A DNA stretch of 5,233 nt from CAZKYP01 sp964556885. Lineage in GTDB: Bacteria; Planctomycetota; Phycisphaerae; Sedimentisphaerales; Anaerobacaceae. The DNA is taken from positions 1 to 5,233 of the forward strand of contig CAZKYP010000235.1 in NCBI GenBank assembly GCA_964556885.1. The letters are read 5' to 3'. The position numbers and the translations under genes are program-made. The first letter of the stretch is position 1, and each line of letters begins with the position of its first letter. The notes under the pieces are model-generated. The model was not told the DNA's origin, did not search any database, and saw only the letters and a program-made list of their open reading frames with translations. This document shows, in pieces, positions 1 to 5,233 of this stretch.

Positions 1-2
1 TT

Positions 3-1542
3 GACACCAATATCAATTACGTTCTTGTGGAACTTTTTCAAGTTGTAGAAAATCCAAATCAAGAATTGAGTAAGAATCTCAACGTTGAATACACAGTCTA
101 CCTTTGCCCTCTTATAGACAAGGATGAAGAAAATAAAAGAAACCACTGGGAAAAAGGAGGTTTCCAGCGTGACTCTGATGTTCTTGATACGTGGTTTAGT
201 TCGGCGTTGTGGCCGTTCAGCACGCTGGGCTGGCCGGAGCAAACAGCGGAACTAAAGACGTTTTATCCGGGCGACGTGCTTTGTACGGCTCGCGAGATTA
301 TTACATTATGGGTATCGCGAATGGTTATGATGGGACAATACTGTGCCGGTGACATACCATTCAGCGATGTATATATTCACGCGATGATACAGGACGGCGA
401 AGGCCGCAAGATGTCCAAGAGCCTCGGTAACGGTATNNNNNNNNNNTGCCATCGACAGTCACGGGGCGGACGCCATGCGTTTCACCCTGGCCAGTATGAC
501 CACCGACACACAGGACATCCGCATGCCGGTCGAGCAGATGACGCTGCCGGACGGGCGGCAGGTCAATACCTCGCCGAAGTTCGATACAGGCCGGAACTTC
601 TGCAATAAGCTTTGGAACGCCTTTCGTTTTGCAATGATGAACCTCGAAGGGACCAATCCGGCCGGTTTCGACGCCGATAAAATGGATATCACCGACAAAT
701 GGATTCTATCCAGATTGGCAAAAACCATTTCCGAGGTTACGGACTCTTTGGAAAACTTTAAATACAGTGAGCCTCTATCAAGCATTTACAGATTCTTCTG
801 GAACGATTTCTGCGATTGGTACCTCGAATGGACCAAACCAAGAATGCAGGATGAGCAGAAAAAACCAACGGCACAAAACGTTCTGGCCTTCGTACTCGAC
901 CAGACATTGAGGTTACTTCATCCGTTCGTTCCGTTCATAACCGAGGGAATCTTCCAGAACCTCAACACAATCGCTCCTGTCAGACAGCTTGAAGGTTTGA
1001 CGCAGGCAAAACAAGCCGATGCCCTCGTAATCGCCGAATGGCCGGCGAAAATTGATTTCCTGCAAAAACCCGAAATCGAAAAGCAGATTGAAATCATACA
1101 ATCTGTTGTCAGAACGATACGGGACATCCGCAACAACAGGAACATACCCCCAAAGGAGCTTTTGGTCGTATCTGCAAGGTCCCAGCAGGAAACAGTAGAT
1201 GTTTTGAATCAAAACGCCGAATTAATCGGCCAGTTGGCGAACGTAAAAGAATTCAAAGCCGGTACTGATTTGGTCAAACCCGCAAAGGCCGCAGTGGCAA
1301 TAGCAGACTCGACAGAGGTATATGTACATGACGCCGTCGATTCGAAAGCGGAACGAGTTCGGCTGGAAAAACAAAAAGAGCAGATAGAAAAAGGCAAAGC
1401 GGCGGCAGAGGCAAAGCTGACAAACGAAAATTTCGTCTCCAGGGCCAAGCCGGAAGTTGTAGCACAGGCAAGAGAGAAACTCGCGGAGCTGACCGAGCAA
1501 TTGGCAACCGTAGAAAAACACCTCTCGGAACTAAGCGGCTGA
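3..1542 (+). CDS. valS: Valyl-tRNA synthetase, C-terminal part (5' end outside the window; internal assembly gap)
   Basis: Class I aminoacyl-tRNA synthetase that charges tRNA-Val in the cytoplasm. The frame is open from the left edge, so the start, the HIGH motif and most of the editing domain lie upstream. Visible in order: an AT-rich lysine/asparagine-rich linker (about 30-170), the conserved DVLDTWFSSALWPFSTLGWP block (178-237), CTAREIITLWVSRMVM, and the catalytic KMSKS loop at 408-422. After the N gap come DSHGADAMRFTLASMTT and the helical anticodon-binding domain. The last ~65 residues form a charged coiled coil, the usual ValRS C-terminal tRNA-binding arm. The frame before the gap differs from the frame after it. 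The missing residues are probably I/V-D-P-L-D, which would need about 12 unknown bases rather than the 10 Ns shown, so I treat this as one intact gene and not as a pseudogene. The sequence resembles planctomycetal ValRS. The stop is followed after 19 nt by the BFN gene. Confidence 0.95.
437..446. other. Assembly gap (10 Ns) inside valS
   Basis: Ten consecutive Ns interrupt valS just after the KMSKS loop. The flanks read GNG-I/M before the gap and A-I-D-S-H-G-A-D-A-M after it, in frames that do not match across 10 bases. ValRS conservation suggests only about 12 bases are missing, so the N run is a fixed-length placeholder. The frame break is an artefact, not a biological frameshift. Confidence 0.95.
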
Positions 1543-1561
1543 TTTTTAAGGCGGTACTAAA

Positions 1562-1960
1562 ATGGAAGAAATCGAAGTTGAACTGTCCCGGACAATCATA
1601 AACGAGATGTCAGACCAGCAGATAATCGTCCTGAAGGAACGCTACGGCCAGCGCAGCTTCCCTATCGTCATTGGTATTGTCGAAATTTTTGCAATCGATC
1701 GGCGGCTCAAGAGCATCAAGCCCGCCCGGCCGATGACACATGAACTATTGGCGGATGTCATCGACAGCCTCGGCGCCACGATAGAAAAGATTGTAATAAA
1801 CGATCTCCGCAACCATGTTTTTTATGCAAGGATATATCTGAGTATCAACGATCAGATAATAGAAATAGATTCACGCCCTTCCGATGCGATTGCCCTGGGA
1901 GTCGCCACGGAAGCGCCTATTTTTGTTGCTGAGCATGTTTTTGAGAAGACTGCTGAGTAA
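1562..1960 (+). CDS. Bifunctional nuclease (BFN/DUF151) family protein
   Basis: 132-residue protein of the BFN domain family (PF02577). Some members have reported DNase and RNase activity; for most the physiological role is unknown. Family hallmarks are in the expected order: FPIVIG at residues 33-38, the E-x-x-A-I segment at 41-45, RPMTHELL at 56-63, DSRPSDAIALG at 103-113 and API at 118-120. It is the short form, with only a few residues after the domain and no added C-terminal UVR-like domain. There is no signal peptide or membrane segment, so it should be cytoplasmic. The start is supported by AAGG at 1548-1551, ten bases upstream. The gene follows valS by 19 nt with no terminator between them, so cotranscription is likely. 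Its last 44 nt overlap the 3' end of the convergent lspA. The family call is firm; actual nuclease activity is not shown by the sequence. Confidence 0.92.
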   Translation: MEEIEVELSRTIINEMSDQQIIVLKERYGQRSFPIVIGIVEIFAIDRRLKSIKPARPMTHELLADVIDSLGATIEKIVINDLRNHVFYARIYLSINDQIIEIDSRPSDAIALGVATEAPIFVAEHVFEKTAE

Positions 1961-2495
1961 AAAAAGTCGAAACCACCAGCAGGCCGACCCCGATACATAA
2001 CAAGCTGTCAGCCACGTTAAAGGCGGGCCAGTGATAATTGCGATAGGAAACATCGATAAAATCCCTCACGGAACCGCCATTGAAAAACCTGTCATATAAA
2101 TTACCGCAAATACCGGCGGTCAGGAGCCCAAGAGCAATATTCACTAAAACCTGACGGTTACCGCTGAAATAAAAAATCACCAGAATTACAACCAATGCAA
2201 TTATCGATACCGCCTTAAGCATATACAGCCTGCCGGCAAATATACCGAAAGCAGCACCGTTATTTAAGGCTGTCACAAGCTGCACAAAACCATCTATAAC
2301 AGCATAAGAACCGGAATGCTTCAGCCAGTCAAATACCGCCTTTTTGGTCCATAAATCCAGTGCCAATCCGGCCGCCGCCAACGACCAGAAGGTAATTTGT
2401 GCCTTCATCGTCGGCAGCTCAATGGGTATCTGTTTAAAAATAGCCCGGCTCAAAATCGGCCGGGTTGCACTTGCTTCTCTCTTATTTTCCGTCAT
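1917..2495 (-). CDS. lspA: Lipoprotein signal peptidase (signal peptidase II)
   Basis: Inner-membrane aspartyl protease that removes the signal peptide from diacylglyceryl-prolipoproteins, acting after Lgt. Motifs are complete: D47 in LDLWTKKAV, NNGAAFG at 78-84, GNLYDR at 131-136, VRDFIDV with catalytic D145, and FNVADS with catalytic D163. Four hydrophobic segments lie near residues 33-48, 92-110, 117-132 and 161-179. The 192-residue reading has about 29 polar residues before the first membrane helix, whereas the family is usually near 160. An ATG at 2406-2408 (M30, MKAQITF) would give 163 residues and fits the family better. Neither start has a strong Shine-Dalgarno, so the start is uncertain. 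A sigma70-like promoter lies upstream at 2582-2609, and a terminator-like hairpin lies between the two candidate starts. The TAG stop falls inside the convergent BFN gene. It is a single divergent gene and is not in the common ileS-lspA arrangement. Confidence 0.94.
   Translation of the reverse strand: MTENKREASATRPILSRAIFKQIPIELPTMKAQITFWSLAAAGLALDLWTKKAVFDWLKHSGSYAVIDGFVQLVTALNNGAAFGIFAGRLYMLKAVSIIALVVILVIFYFSGNRQVLVNIALGLLTAGICGNLYDRFFNGGSVRDFIDVSYRNYHWPAFNVADSLLCIGVGLLVVSTFFTQQSSQKHAQQQK
2444..2464 (-). terminator. Terminator-like hairpin in the 5' part of lspA (possible attenuator)
   Basis: Read on the minus strand, CCCGGC and GCCGGG form a perfect 6-bp all-GC stem with a 9-nt loop (CGATTTTGA). 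Three bases later comes a run of five Ts (2440-2436). It lies downstream of the candidate lspA promoter and between the two possible starts. If translation begins at 2408, the hairpin would be in the untranslated leader. If it begins at 2495, it is inside the coding sequence and may be chance. The stem is short and the T tract is separated from it, so the call is tentative. Confidence 0.35.
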
Positions 2496-2581
2496 AATAA
2501 AGATTTACGATAATTGTATTCCTATTAGAAACGATTCATCATAAGTCGTTATACTATAATAATATCGAACAAATACCGATT

Positions 2582-2609
2582 ATAATAAAAAAAATAACCT
2601 CTACGTCAA
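2582..2609 (-). promoter_or_regulatory. Candidate sigma70 promoter for lspA
   Basis: On the minus strand, TTGACG (2609-2604) is followed by a 16-nt spacer and TATTAT (2587-2582), each matching 5 of 6 consensus bases. A perfect TATAAT overlaps at 2584-2579 with a longer 19-nt spacer. Transcription would start near 2575, leaving about 80 nt to the distal lspA start or about 167 nt to the proximal one. The surroundings are very AT-rich, so -10-like matches are expected by chance; the TTGACG box is what supports the call. Confidence 0.5.
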
Positions 2610-2661
2610 GAAATAACATTATATAACCCTCTTTTTAACATCCTCAGCGGCTTCAATTAAT

Positions 2662-2690
2662 TTGACATGACCTTTATAAAACTATATCAT
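2662..2690 (+). promoter_or_regulatory. Candidate sigma70 promoter for gpmI
   Basis: TTGACA (perfect -35) at 2662-2667, a 17-nt spacer, and TATCAT (5 of 6) at 2685-2690. Predicted transcription start is near 2697, at the foot of the first leader hairpin, giving a leader of about 66 nt. This is the strongest promoter match in the window and is correctly placed and oriented for gpmI. Confidence 0.65.
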
Positions 2691-2695
2691 ATCGG

Positions 2696-2716
2696 CCTTA
2701 GGGTGGATTGCTAAGG
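2696..2716 (+). promoter_or_regulatory. First leader hairpin of gpmI
   Basis: CCTTAG (2696-2701) pairs perfectly with CTAAGG (2711-2716) around the 9-nt loop GGTGGATTG. A G-T pair can extend the stem by one. It begins at the predicted transcription start. Only three bases separate it from the terminator-like stem that follows, so the two could stack. Confidence 0.45.
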
Positions 2717-2719
2717 TAT

Positions 2720-2746
2720 GGACGAGGTTATGCCTCGTCCTTTTTT
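2720..2746 (+). terminator. Intrinsic-terminator-like hairpin in the gpmI leader
   Basis: GGACGAGG (2720-2727) and CCTCGTCC (2733-2740) form a perfect 8-bp GC-rich stem with a 5-nt loop (TTATG), followed at once by six Ts (2741-2746). This is a textbook intrinsic-terminator shape on the plus strand. No plus-strand gene lies just upstream, because lspA runs the other way. The hairpin sits between the gpmI promoter and its ribosome binding site, so it would act as an attenuator or as the end of a short leader RNA of about 50 nt. Alternatively it is part of an inserted repeat. Confidence 0.65.
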
Positions 2747-2750
2747 ACGT

Positions 2751-2756
2751 GAAAGG
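2751..2756 (+). promoter_or_regulatory. Ribosome binding site that fixes the gpmI start
   Basis: GAAAGG lies 6 nt upstream of the ATG at 2763. It decides between that start and the in-frame ATG at 2718, which lies between the two leader hairpins and has no properly spaced Shine-Dalgarno. The AAAGG core is inside the right arm of the 9-bp inverted repeat. It can also pair with CCTTT at 2739-2743, so its access could depend on leader folding. Confidence 0.75.
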
Positions 2757-2762
2757 TCATTT

Positions 2763-4337
2763 ATGGCAAAACAGAAATCAACTTTGAAAAACAGACCATA
2801 TATGCTGATTATCCGCGACGGATGGGGTTATAATCCGAATCCGGAAGAAGATAAATTCAATGCCATTAAATGCGCAAATACCCCTGTCGACGATATGCTG
2901 ATGGCCGAGTATCCGCACTGCCTGATTCACACCAGCGGCGAGGACGTGGGCCTGCCCGAAGGCACGATGGGCAACAGCGAAGTGGGACATCAGAACATCG
3001 GTGCGGGCAGAATCGTACCGCAGGAATCGGTAAGAATCAGTATGACTATTCGCGACGGCTCTTTCTTCGAAAACAAGGAATTCCTCAACCTCATAAGTTT
3101 CGTAAAAAGCCATAACAGCAAGATACATTTCATGGGCCTGTGCAGCGATATCGGCGTTCACGCCCTTTTGGAACATTTATACGGCCTGCTCGAGCTTGCA
3201 AAAAGGAATGACCTTAAAAATGTCTTCATTCATGCACTTACCGACGGCCGCGACTCGCCGCCGAACAGCGGGGCCGGATACATTGCCGATATCGAGAAAA
3301 AAATAAAAGAAATCGGCGTCGGAAAAATTGCATCGGTCATGGGCAGGTTCTACGCGATGGACCGTGACAGCAGATGGGACCGTGTACAGAAAGCCTACGA
3401 ATGTCTCCGAATCGGCAAAGCCAACAAGGCTGCCAGCGCCGCAGAGGCGGTTGCCAAAAGTTATGAAAATGAAGTCACCGACGAATTCATAGAGCCGACC
3501 TGCATCGTCAACCAGGACAATGAGCCAATAGCAACAATCGATGACGGGGACGGAGTAATATTCTTCAATTTCCGAGGTGACAGACCTCGTGAAATTACAA
3601 GAGCATTCGTCGAGCCGGACTTCAAGGAATTCCCCCGGACAACGAAACCGGATGTATACTTCGTATGTCTGACCGAATACGATGCGACAATCCCGGCGAA
3701 AGTGGCATTCCCGAAGCCGCCCAAAATGAAAAATATCCTTGCAGCATACTGGGGCTCTCTGGGCATAAAGCAGTTCCGCTGCGCAGAGACGGAAAAATAC
3801 GCGCACGTGACCTTCTTTTTCAACGATTATACCGAAAAGCCGTTCCCCGGTGAAGACAGACAAATCGTCCCGTCGCCCCGGGTCCGCACATACGACTTGA
3901 AGCCGGAAATGAGCGCTTTCGAGGTCGCAGACGTCGTTTTAGAAAGGCTCGACTCAGATAAATACGACGTAGTTATCGTCAATTTCGCCAATCCGGATAT
4001 GGTCGGTCATACGGGATTATTAGATGCGGCCATAAAGGCAGCCGAGACCGTCGACCAGTGCGTCGGCAAGGTACTCGATAAACTCAGGAGCATGGGTGGC
4101 GTAGCAATAATCACGGCCGACCACGGCAACTTCGAGAGAATGTGGGATACCCCAAAGGACCAGCCGCACACCGCTCATTCGGTCGGTGATGTTCCCTTGA
4201 TTGTCTTTGATGAACGCTTCAAGAACGCCAAACTGCGCGAAGGCGGCAGGCTGGCAGACATAGGCCCAACCCTGCTCGAAATGATGGATATACCGCAGCC
4301 CGAAGAAATGACCGGAAAAAGCCTGATTGAACACTAA
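2763..4337 (+). CDS. gpmI: 2,3-bisphosphoglycerate-independent phosphoglycerate mutase
   Basis: Cytoplasmic enzyme of the alkaline-phosphatase superfamily that interconverts 3- and 2-phosphoglycerate in glycolysis and gluconeogenesis, using two Mn ions and a phosphoserine intermediate. The protein is 524 residues, close to the usual 510-520. Visible active-site elements: D19 in IIRDGWG; nucleophile S72 in MGNSEVGHQNIGAGR; H133 in SDIGVHALLEHL; DGRDSPP at 161-167; the arginine-rich DRDSRWDR at 200-207; RGDRPRE at 271-277; and K345 in AETEKYAHVTFFFN. Metal-binding residues are D412 and H416 (NPDMVGHTG), D453 and H454 (TADHGN), and H472 (PHTAHS). All expected ligands are present, so the enzyme should be active. 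The start at 2763 is chosen from its ribosome binding site; an in-frame ATG at 2718 would add 15 residues encoded by the terminator hairpin and is unlikely. It appears to be a single-gene unit with its own promoter and an unusual structured leader. No convincing terminator follows. Confidence 0.97.
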   Translation: MAKQKSTLKNRPYMLIIRDGWGYNPNPEEDKFNAIKCANTPVDDMLMAEYPHCLIHTSGEDVGLPEGTMGNSEVGHQNIGAGRIVPQESVRISMTIRDGSFFENKEFLNLISFVKSHNSKIHFMGLCSDIGVHALLEHLYGLLELAKRNDLKNVFIHALTDGRDSPPNSGAGYIADIEKKIKEIGVGKIASVMGRFYAMDRDSRWDRVQKAYECLRIGKANKAASAAEAVAKSYENEVTDEFIEPTCIVNQDNEPIATIDDGDGVIFFNFRGDRPREITRAFVEPDFKEFPRTTKPDVYFVCLTEYDATIPAKVAFPKPPKMKNILAAYWGSLGIKQFRCAETEKYAHVTFFFNDYTEKPFPGEDRQIVPSPRVRTYDLKPEMSAFEVADVVLERLDSDKYDVVIVNFANPDMVGHTGLLDAAIKAAETVDQCVGKVLDKLRSMGGVAIITADHGNFERMWDTPKDQPHTAHSVGDVPLIVFDERFKNAKLREGGRLADIGPTLLEMMDIPQPEEMTGKSLIEH

Positions 4338-4349
4338 AATCATTTTATT

Positions 4350-4377
4350 TTGAATGTGATGTAAGCAAAATTATGAT
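4350..4377 (+). promoter_or_regulatory. Candidate promoter for the zeta-like kinase gene
   Basis: TTGAAT (4350-4355, 4 of 6), a 16-nt spacer and TATGAT (4372-4377, 5 of 6) precede the kinase gene. Transcription would start near 4384, leaving a leader of about 34 nt. It lies in the 80-nt gap after gpmI and would let the kinase and small ORF be expressed independently of gpmI. Confidence 0.45.
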
Positions 4378-4417
4378 GGCAGTAAAAATTCGATGTTTTC
4401 CTGCGATCTAATATCCA

Positions 4418-5020
4418 ATGGGGAAAAAGAAACTACCAACTTGTTTTATTATTGCAGGCCCAAACGGTGCGGGAAAAACCACATTTGCATTACGCTATTT
4501 ACCGAAAATTGCCGGCTGTCGTAATTTTGTCAATGCCGATCTTATAGCCCACGGCCTCTCACCTTTTGACTCGTTGTCTGCCCAGCTTGAAGCCGGTCGT
4601 CTTTTTCTCCGTGAGATACATGCAAATATCGATAAGCGGGTGGATTTCGCTTTTGAAACAACATTGTCCGGCCGCAGTCAAATTAGCTTGATTAAAAAAC
4701 TTAAGAAGGACGGCTGGCAGATTATCCTGTTTTTTCTGTGGATACCTAATGCGGCCTTTTCTAAAAGCCGGATACACGAGCGAGTTAAGCACGGCGGACA
4801 TGACATACCTGAAGACACAATTTCCCGCCGTTATCCTCGCGTGATGCACAATCTCGTAAAAATTTATATCCCTCTATGCGATAAAGTTGTATGCTATGAT
4901 AATTCTGAATCGGAGCCAGTTATCATTTTTGTACAAGATAAAAATGGGCAAAAGATTTCAAATAATGATATATACGAAAAAATTGTAAGGTACGTTAATG
5001 GTTACAAAACAAACCAATAA
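4418..5020 (+). CDS. Zeta-toxin-like P-loop kinase (COG4185-type)
   Basis: 200-residue predicted ATP-dependent kinase. Walker A is GPNGAGKTT at residues 14-22 with K20. It is followed by FVNADLIAHGLSP with D41, in the place of the zeta catalytic aspartate. FAFETTLSGR at 77-86 supplies E80, T82 and R86, resembling the zeta E-x-T motif. An arginine-rich lid-like stretch RIHERVKHGGHDIPEDTISRRY spans 118-139. Classical zeta/PezT toxins phosphorylate UDP-N-acetylglucosamine and block cell-wall synthesis, but this shorter subfamily's substrate is not established by the sequence. There is no signal peptide. The ATG at 4418 has no clear Shine-Dalgarno, so initiation may be weak. No epsilon-like antitoxin is upstream. 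A 58-residue basic ORF overlaps its last 23 nt and is the likely partner. By eye the gene is more AT-rich than gpmI, which fits an accessory or transferred module. The family call is firm; toxicity is inference. Confidence 0.85.
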   Translation: MGKKKLPTCFIIAGPNGAGKTTFALRYLPKIAGCRNFVNADLIAHGLSPFDSLSAQLEAGRLFLREIHANIDKRVDFAFETTLSGRSQISLIKKLKKDGWQIILFFLWIPNAAFSKSRIHERVKHGGHDIPEDTISRRYPRVMHNLVKIYIPLCDKVVCYDNSESEPVIIFVQDKNGQKISNNDIYEKIVRYVNGYKTNQ

Positions 5021-5174
5021 AATGGCAACAGAGGCTCTCAAATGTCTTAGAAAAGCCGTGCGGGAAGAATTAAAGCGAAAGGCATTGCTCGGCCAGTACG
5101 TCATCATAAACCGCAACAACAAACCCTGCCGAATCTCCGCCAAACAAGCCCTCAAAATGACCAAATCCAAGTAA
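4998..5174 (+). CDS. Small basic protein overlapping the zeta-like kinase gene; putative partner or antitoxin
   Basis: 58-residue ORF reading MVTKQTNKMATEALKCL at its start and ending ALKMTKSK. Residues 9-30 look like a charged helix, followed by a short strand-turn-strand candidate (QYVIINRNNKPCRIS at 33-47) and a basic tail. It has about 16 Lys/Arg against 3 Glu, so it is strongly basic. The start at 4998 is supported by AAGG at 4987-4990 with 7-nt spacing. It lies inside the last 23 nt of the kinase gene in another frame, which suggests translational coupling. An ATG at 5022, one base after the kinase stop, would give 50 residues but has no Shine-Dalgarno. I recall similar short ORFs next to zeta-like kinases, but I do not recognise a named family. 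Antitoxin function is inferred from position and size only; it is unlike the acidic epsilon antitoxin. Confidence 0.7.
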   Translation: MVTKQTNKMATEALKCLRKAVREELKRKALLGQYVIINRNNKPCRISAKQALKMTKSK

Positions 5175-5233
5175 TTTAACCTATGCTTTTCGGTTGTTTT
5201 ATCGGCCTCAGTTACTATAAATCGGAATAAATC
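5175..5233. other. Right-edge intergenic sequence, no gene seen
   Basis: 59 AT-rich bases after the small ORF. AACC (about 5179-5182) and CGGTT (5191-5195), followed by GTTTT, could form a very weak hairpin, too poor to call a terminator. No start codon with a ribosome binding site is visible before the window ends. Confidence 0.5.

Larger units (their letters stand above)
2667..2760 (+). repeat. Perfect 9-bp inverted repeat bracketing the gpmI leader hairpins
   Basis: ATGACCTTT at 2667-2675 is the exact reverse complement of AAAGGTCAT at 2752-2760. The right arm contains the AAAGG Shine-Dalgarno of gpmI, and the left arm lies just after the -35 box. Two further hairpins (2696-2716 and 2720-2740) sit between the arms, so a transcript covering all of it could fold as a three-way junction. 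As DNA, the unit looks like a 94-bp element with short terminal inverted repeats. I see no convincing target-site duplication. Confidence 0.5.

Noticed and set aside
154..255. Strong internal Shine-Dalgarno-like AAGGAGG at 154-160 followed by GTG at 169 and a 28-codon ORF
   Set aside because: It lies wholly inside conserved valS coding sequence in another frame. The ORF is short and has no recognisable features, so the motif is most simply explained by the Lys-Gly-Gly codons.
1926..1959. TGCTGAG occurring twice near the end of the BFN gene, looking like a possible terminator
   Set aside because: The copies are direct, not inverted, so no hairpin forms, and both are inside coding sequence.
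2496..2660. CRISPR, tRNA or small-gene content in the AT-rich intergenic stretch
   Set aside because: No regularly spaced repeats, no tRNA-like cloverleaf and no ORF with a ribosome binding site were seen. Only the divergent promoters are supportable.
2718..2762. In-frame upstream ATG that would extend gpmI by 15 residues
   Set aside because: The extension is encoded by the terminator-like hairpin and T tract. It has no correctly spaced ribosome binding site, and the ATG at 2763 has one and fits the family length.
3177..3863. Long minus-strand ORF of 228 codons inside gpmI
   Set aside because: It is a shadow of the gpmI frame. gpmI has all catalytic motifs, and the minus-strand product shows no recognisable domain or ribosome binding site.
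4332..4351. AAAATCATTTTATTTT after gpmI as a terminator
   Set aside because: The stem would be five A-T pairs around one base, far too weak to call.
2691..5211. Shared word ATCGGCCTTAG (2691-2701) and ATCGGCCTCAG (5201-5211) in two intergenic regions
   Set aside because: ATCGGCC also occurs inside genes elsewhere in the window, and flanking bases do not match, so a repeat family is not supported here.

Overview
The window most likely comes from a planctomycete, probably of the class Phycisphaerae, and probably from a draft or metagenome-assembled genome. This is inferred from the valyl-tRNA synthetase, whose catalytic half reads CTAREIITLWVSRMVM before an intact KMSKS, and AMIQDGEGRKMSKSLGNG around it. 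I recall that signature as planctomycetal rather than the usual bacterial VTGFDIIFFWVARM. A run of 10 Ns inside that gene points to a scaffolded assembly. No search was run, so the assignment is tentative.

Layout: (1) positions 3-1542 (+) are the C-terminal part of valS, running in from the left edge and interrupted by the N gap at 437-446. The gap causes an apparent frameshift. (2) 1562-1960 (+) is a bifunctional nuclease (BFN/DUF151) family protein, 19 nt after valS and probably in the same operon. (3) 1917-2495 (-) is lspA, lipoprotein signal peptidase, convergent with the BFN gene and overlapping its 3' end by 44 nt. (4) 2496-2762 is an AT-rich divergent intergenic region with a promoter for lspA on one side and a promoter plus structured leader for gpmI on the other. 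(5) 2763-4337 (+) is gpmI, cofactor-independent phosphoglycerate mutase. (6) 4418-5020 (+) is a zeta-toxin-like P-loop kinase with its own candidate promoter. (7) 4998-5174 (+) is a 58-residue, very basic small protein that overlaps the end of the kinase gene and has a good ribosome binding site. (8) 5175-5233 holds no recognisable gene.

The first five regions are ordinary housekeeping functions: tRNA charging, a BFN-family protein, lipoprotein maturation and lower glycolysis. The kinase and small ORF form a compact accessory pair that looks like a toxin-antitoxin-type module, and it is visibly more AT-rich than gpmI.

The most unusual signal is the gpmI leader. A perfect 9-bp inverted repeat (2667-2675 with 2752-2760) brackets two hairpins, one of them an excellent intrinsic-terminator shape, and its right arm contains the gpmI Shine-Dalgarno. 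It could be a cis-regulatory RNA or a small MITE/REP-like element. A second terminator-like hairpin lies in the 5' end of lspA on the opposite strand.
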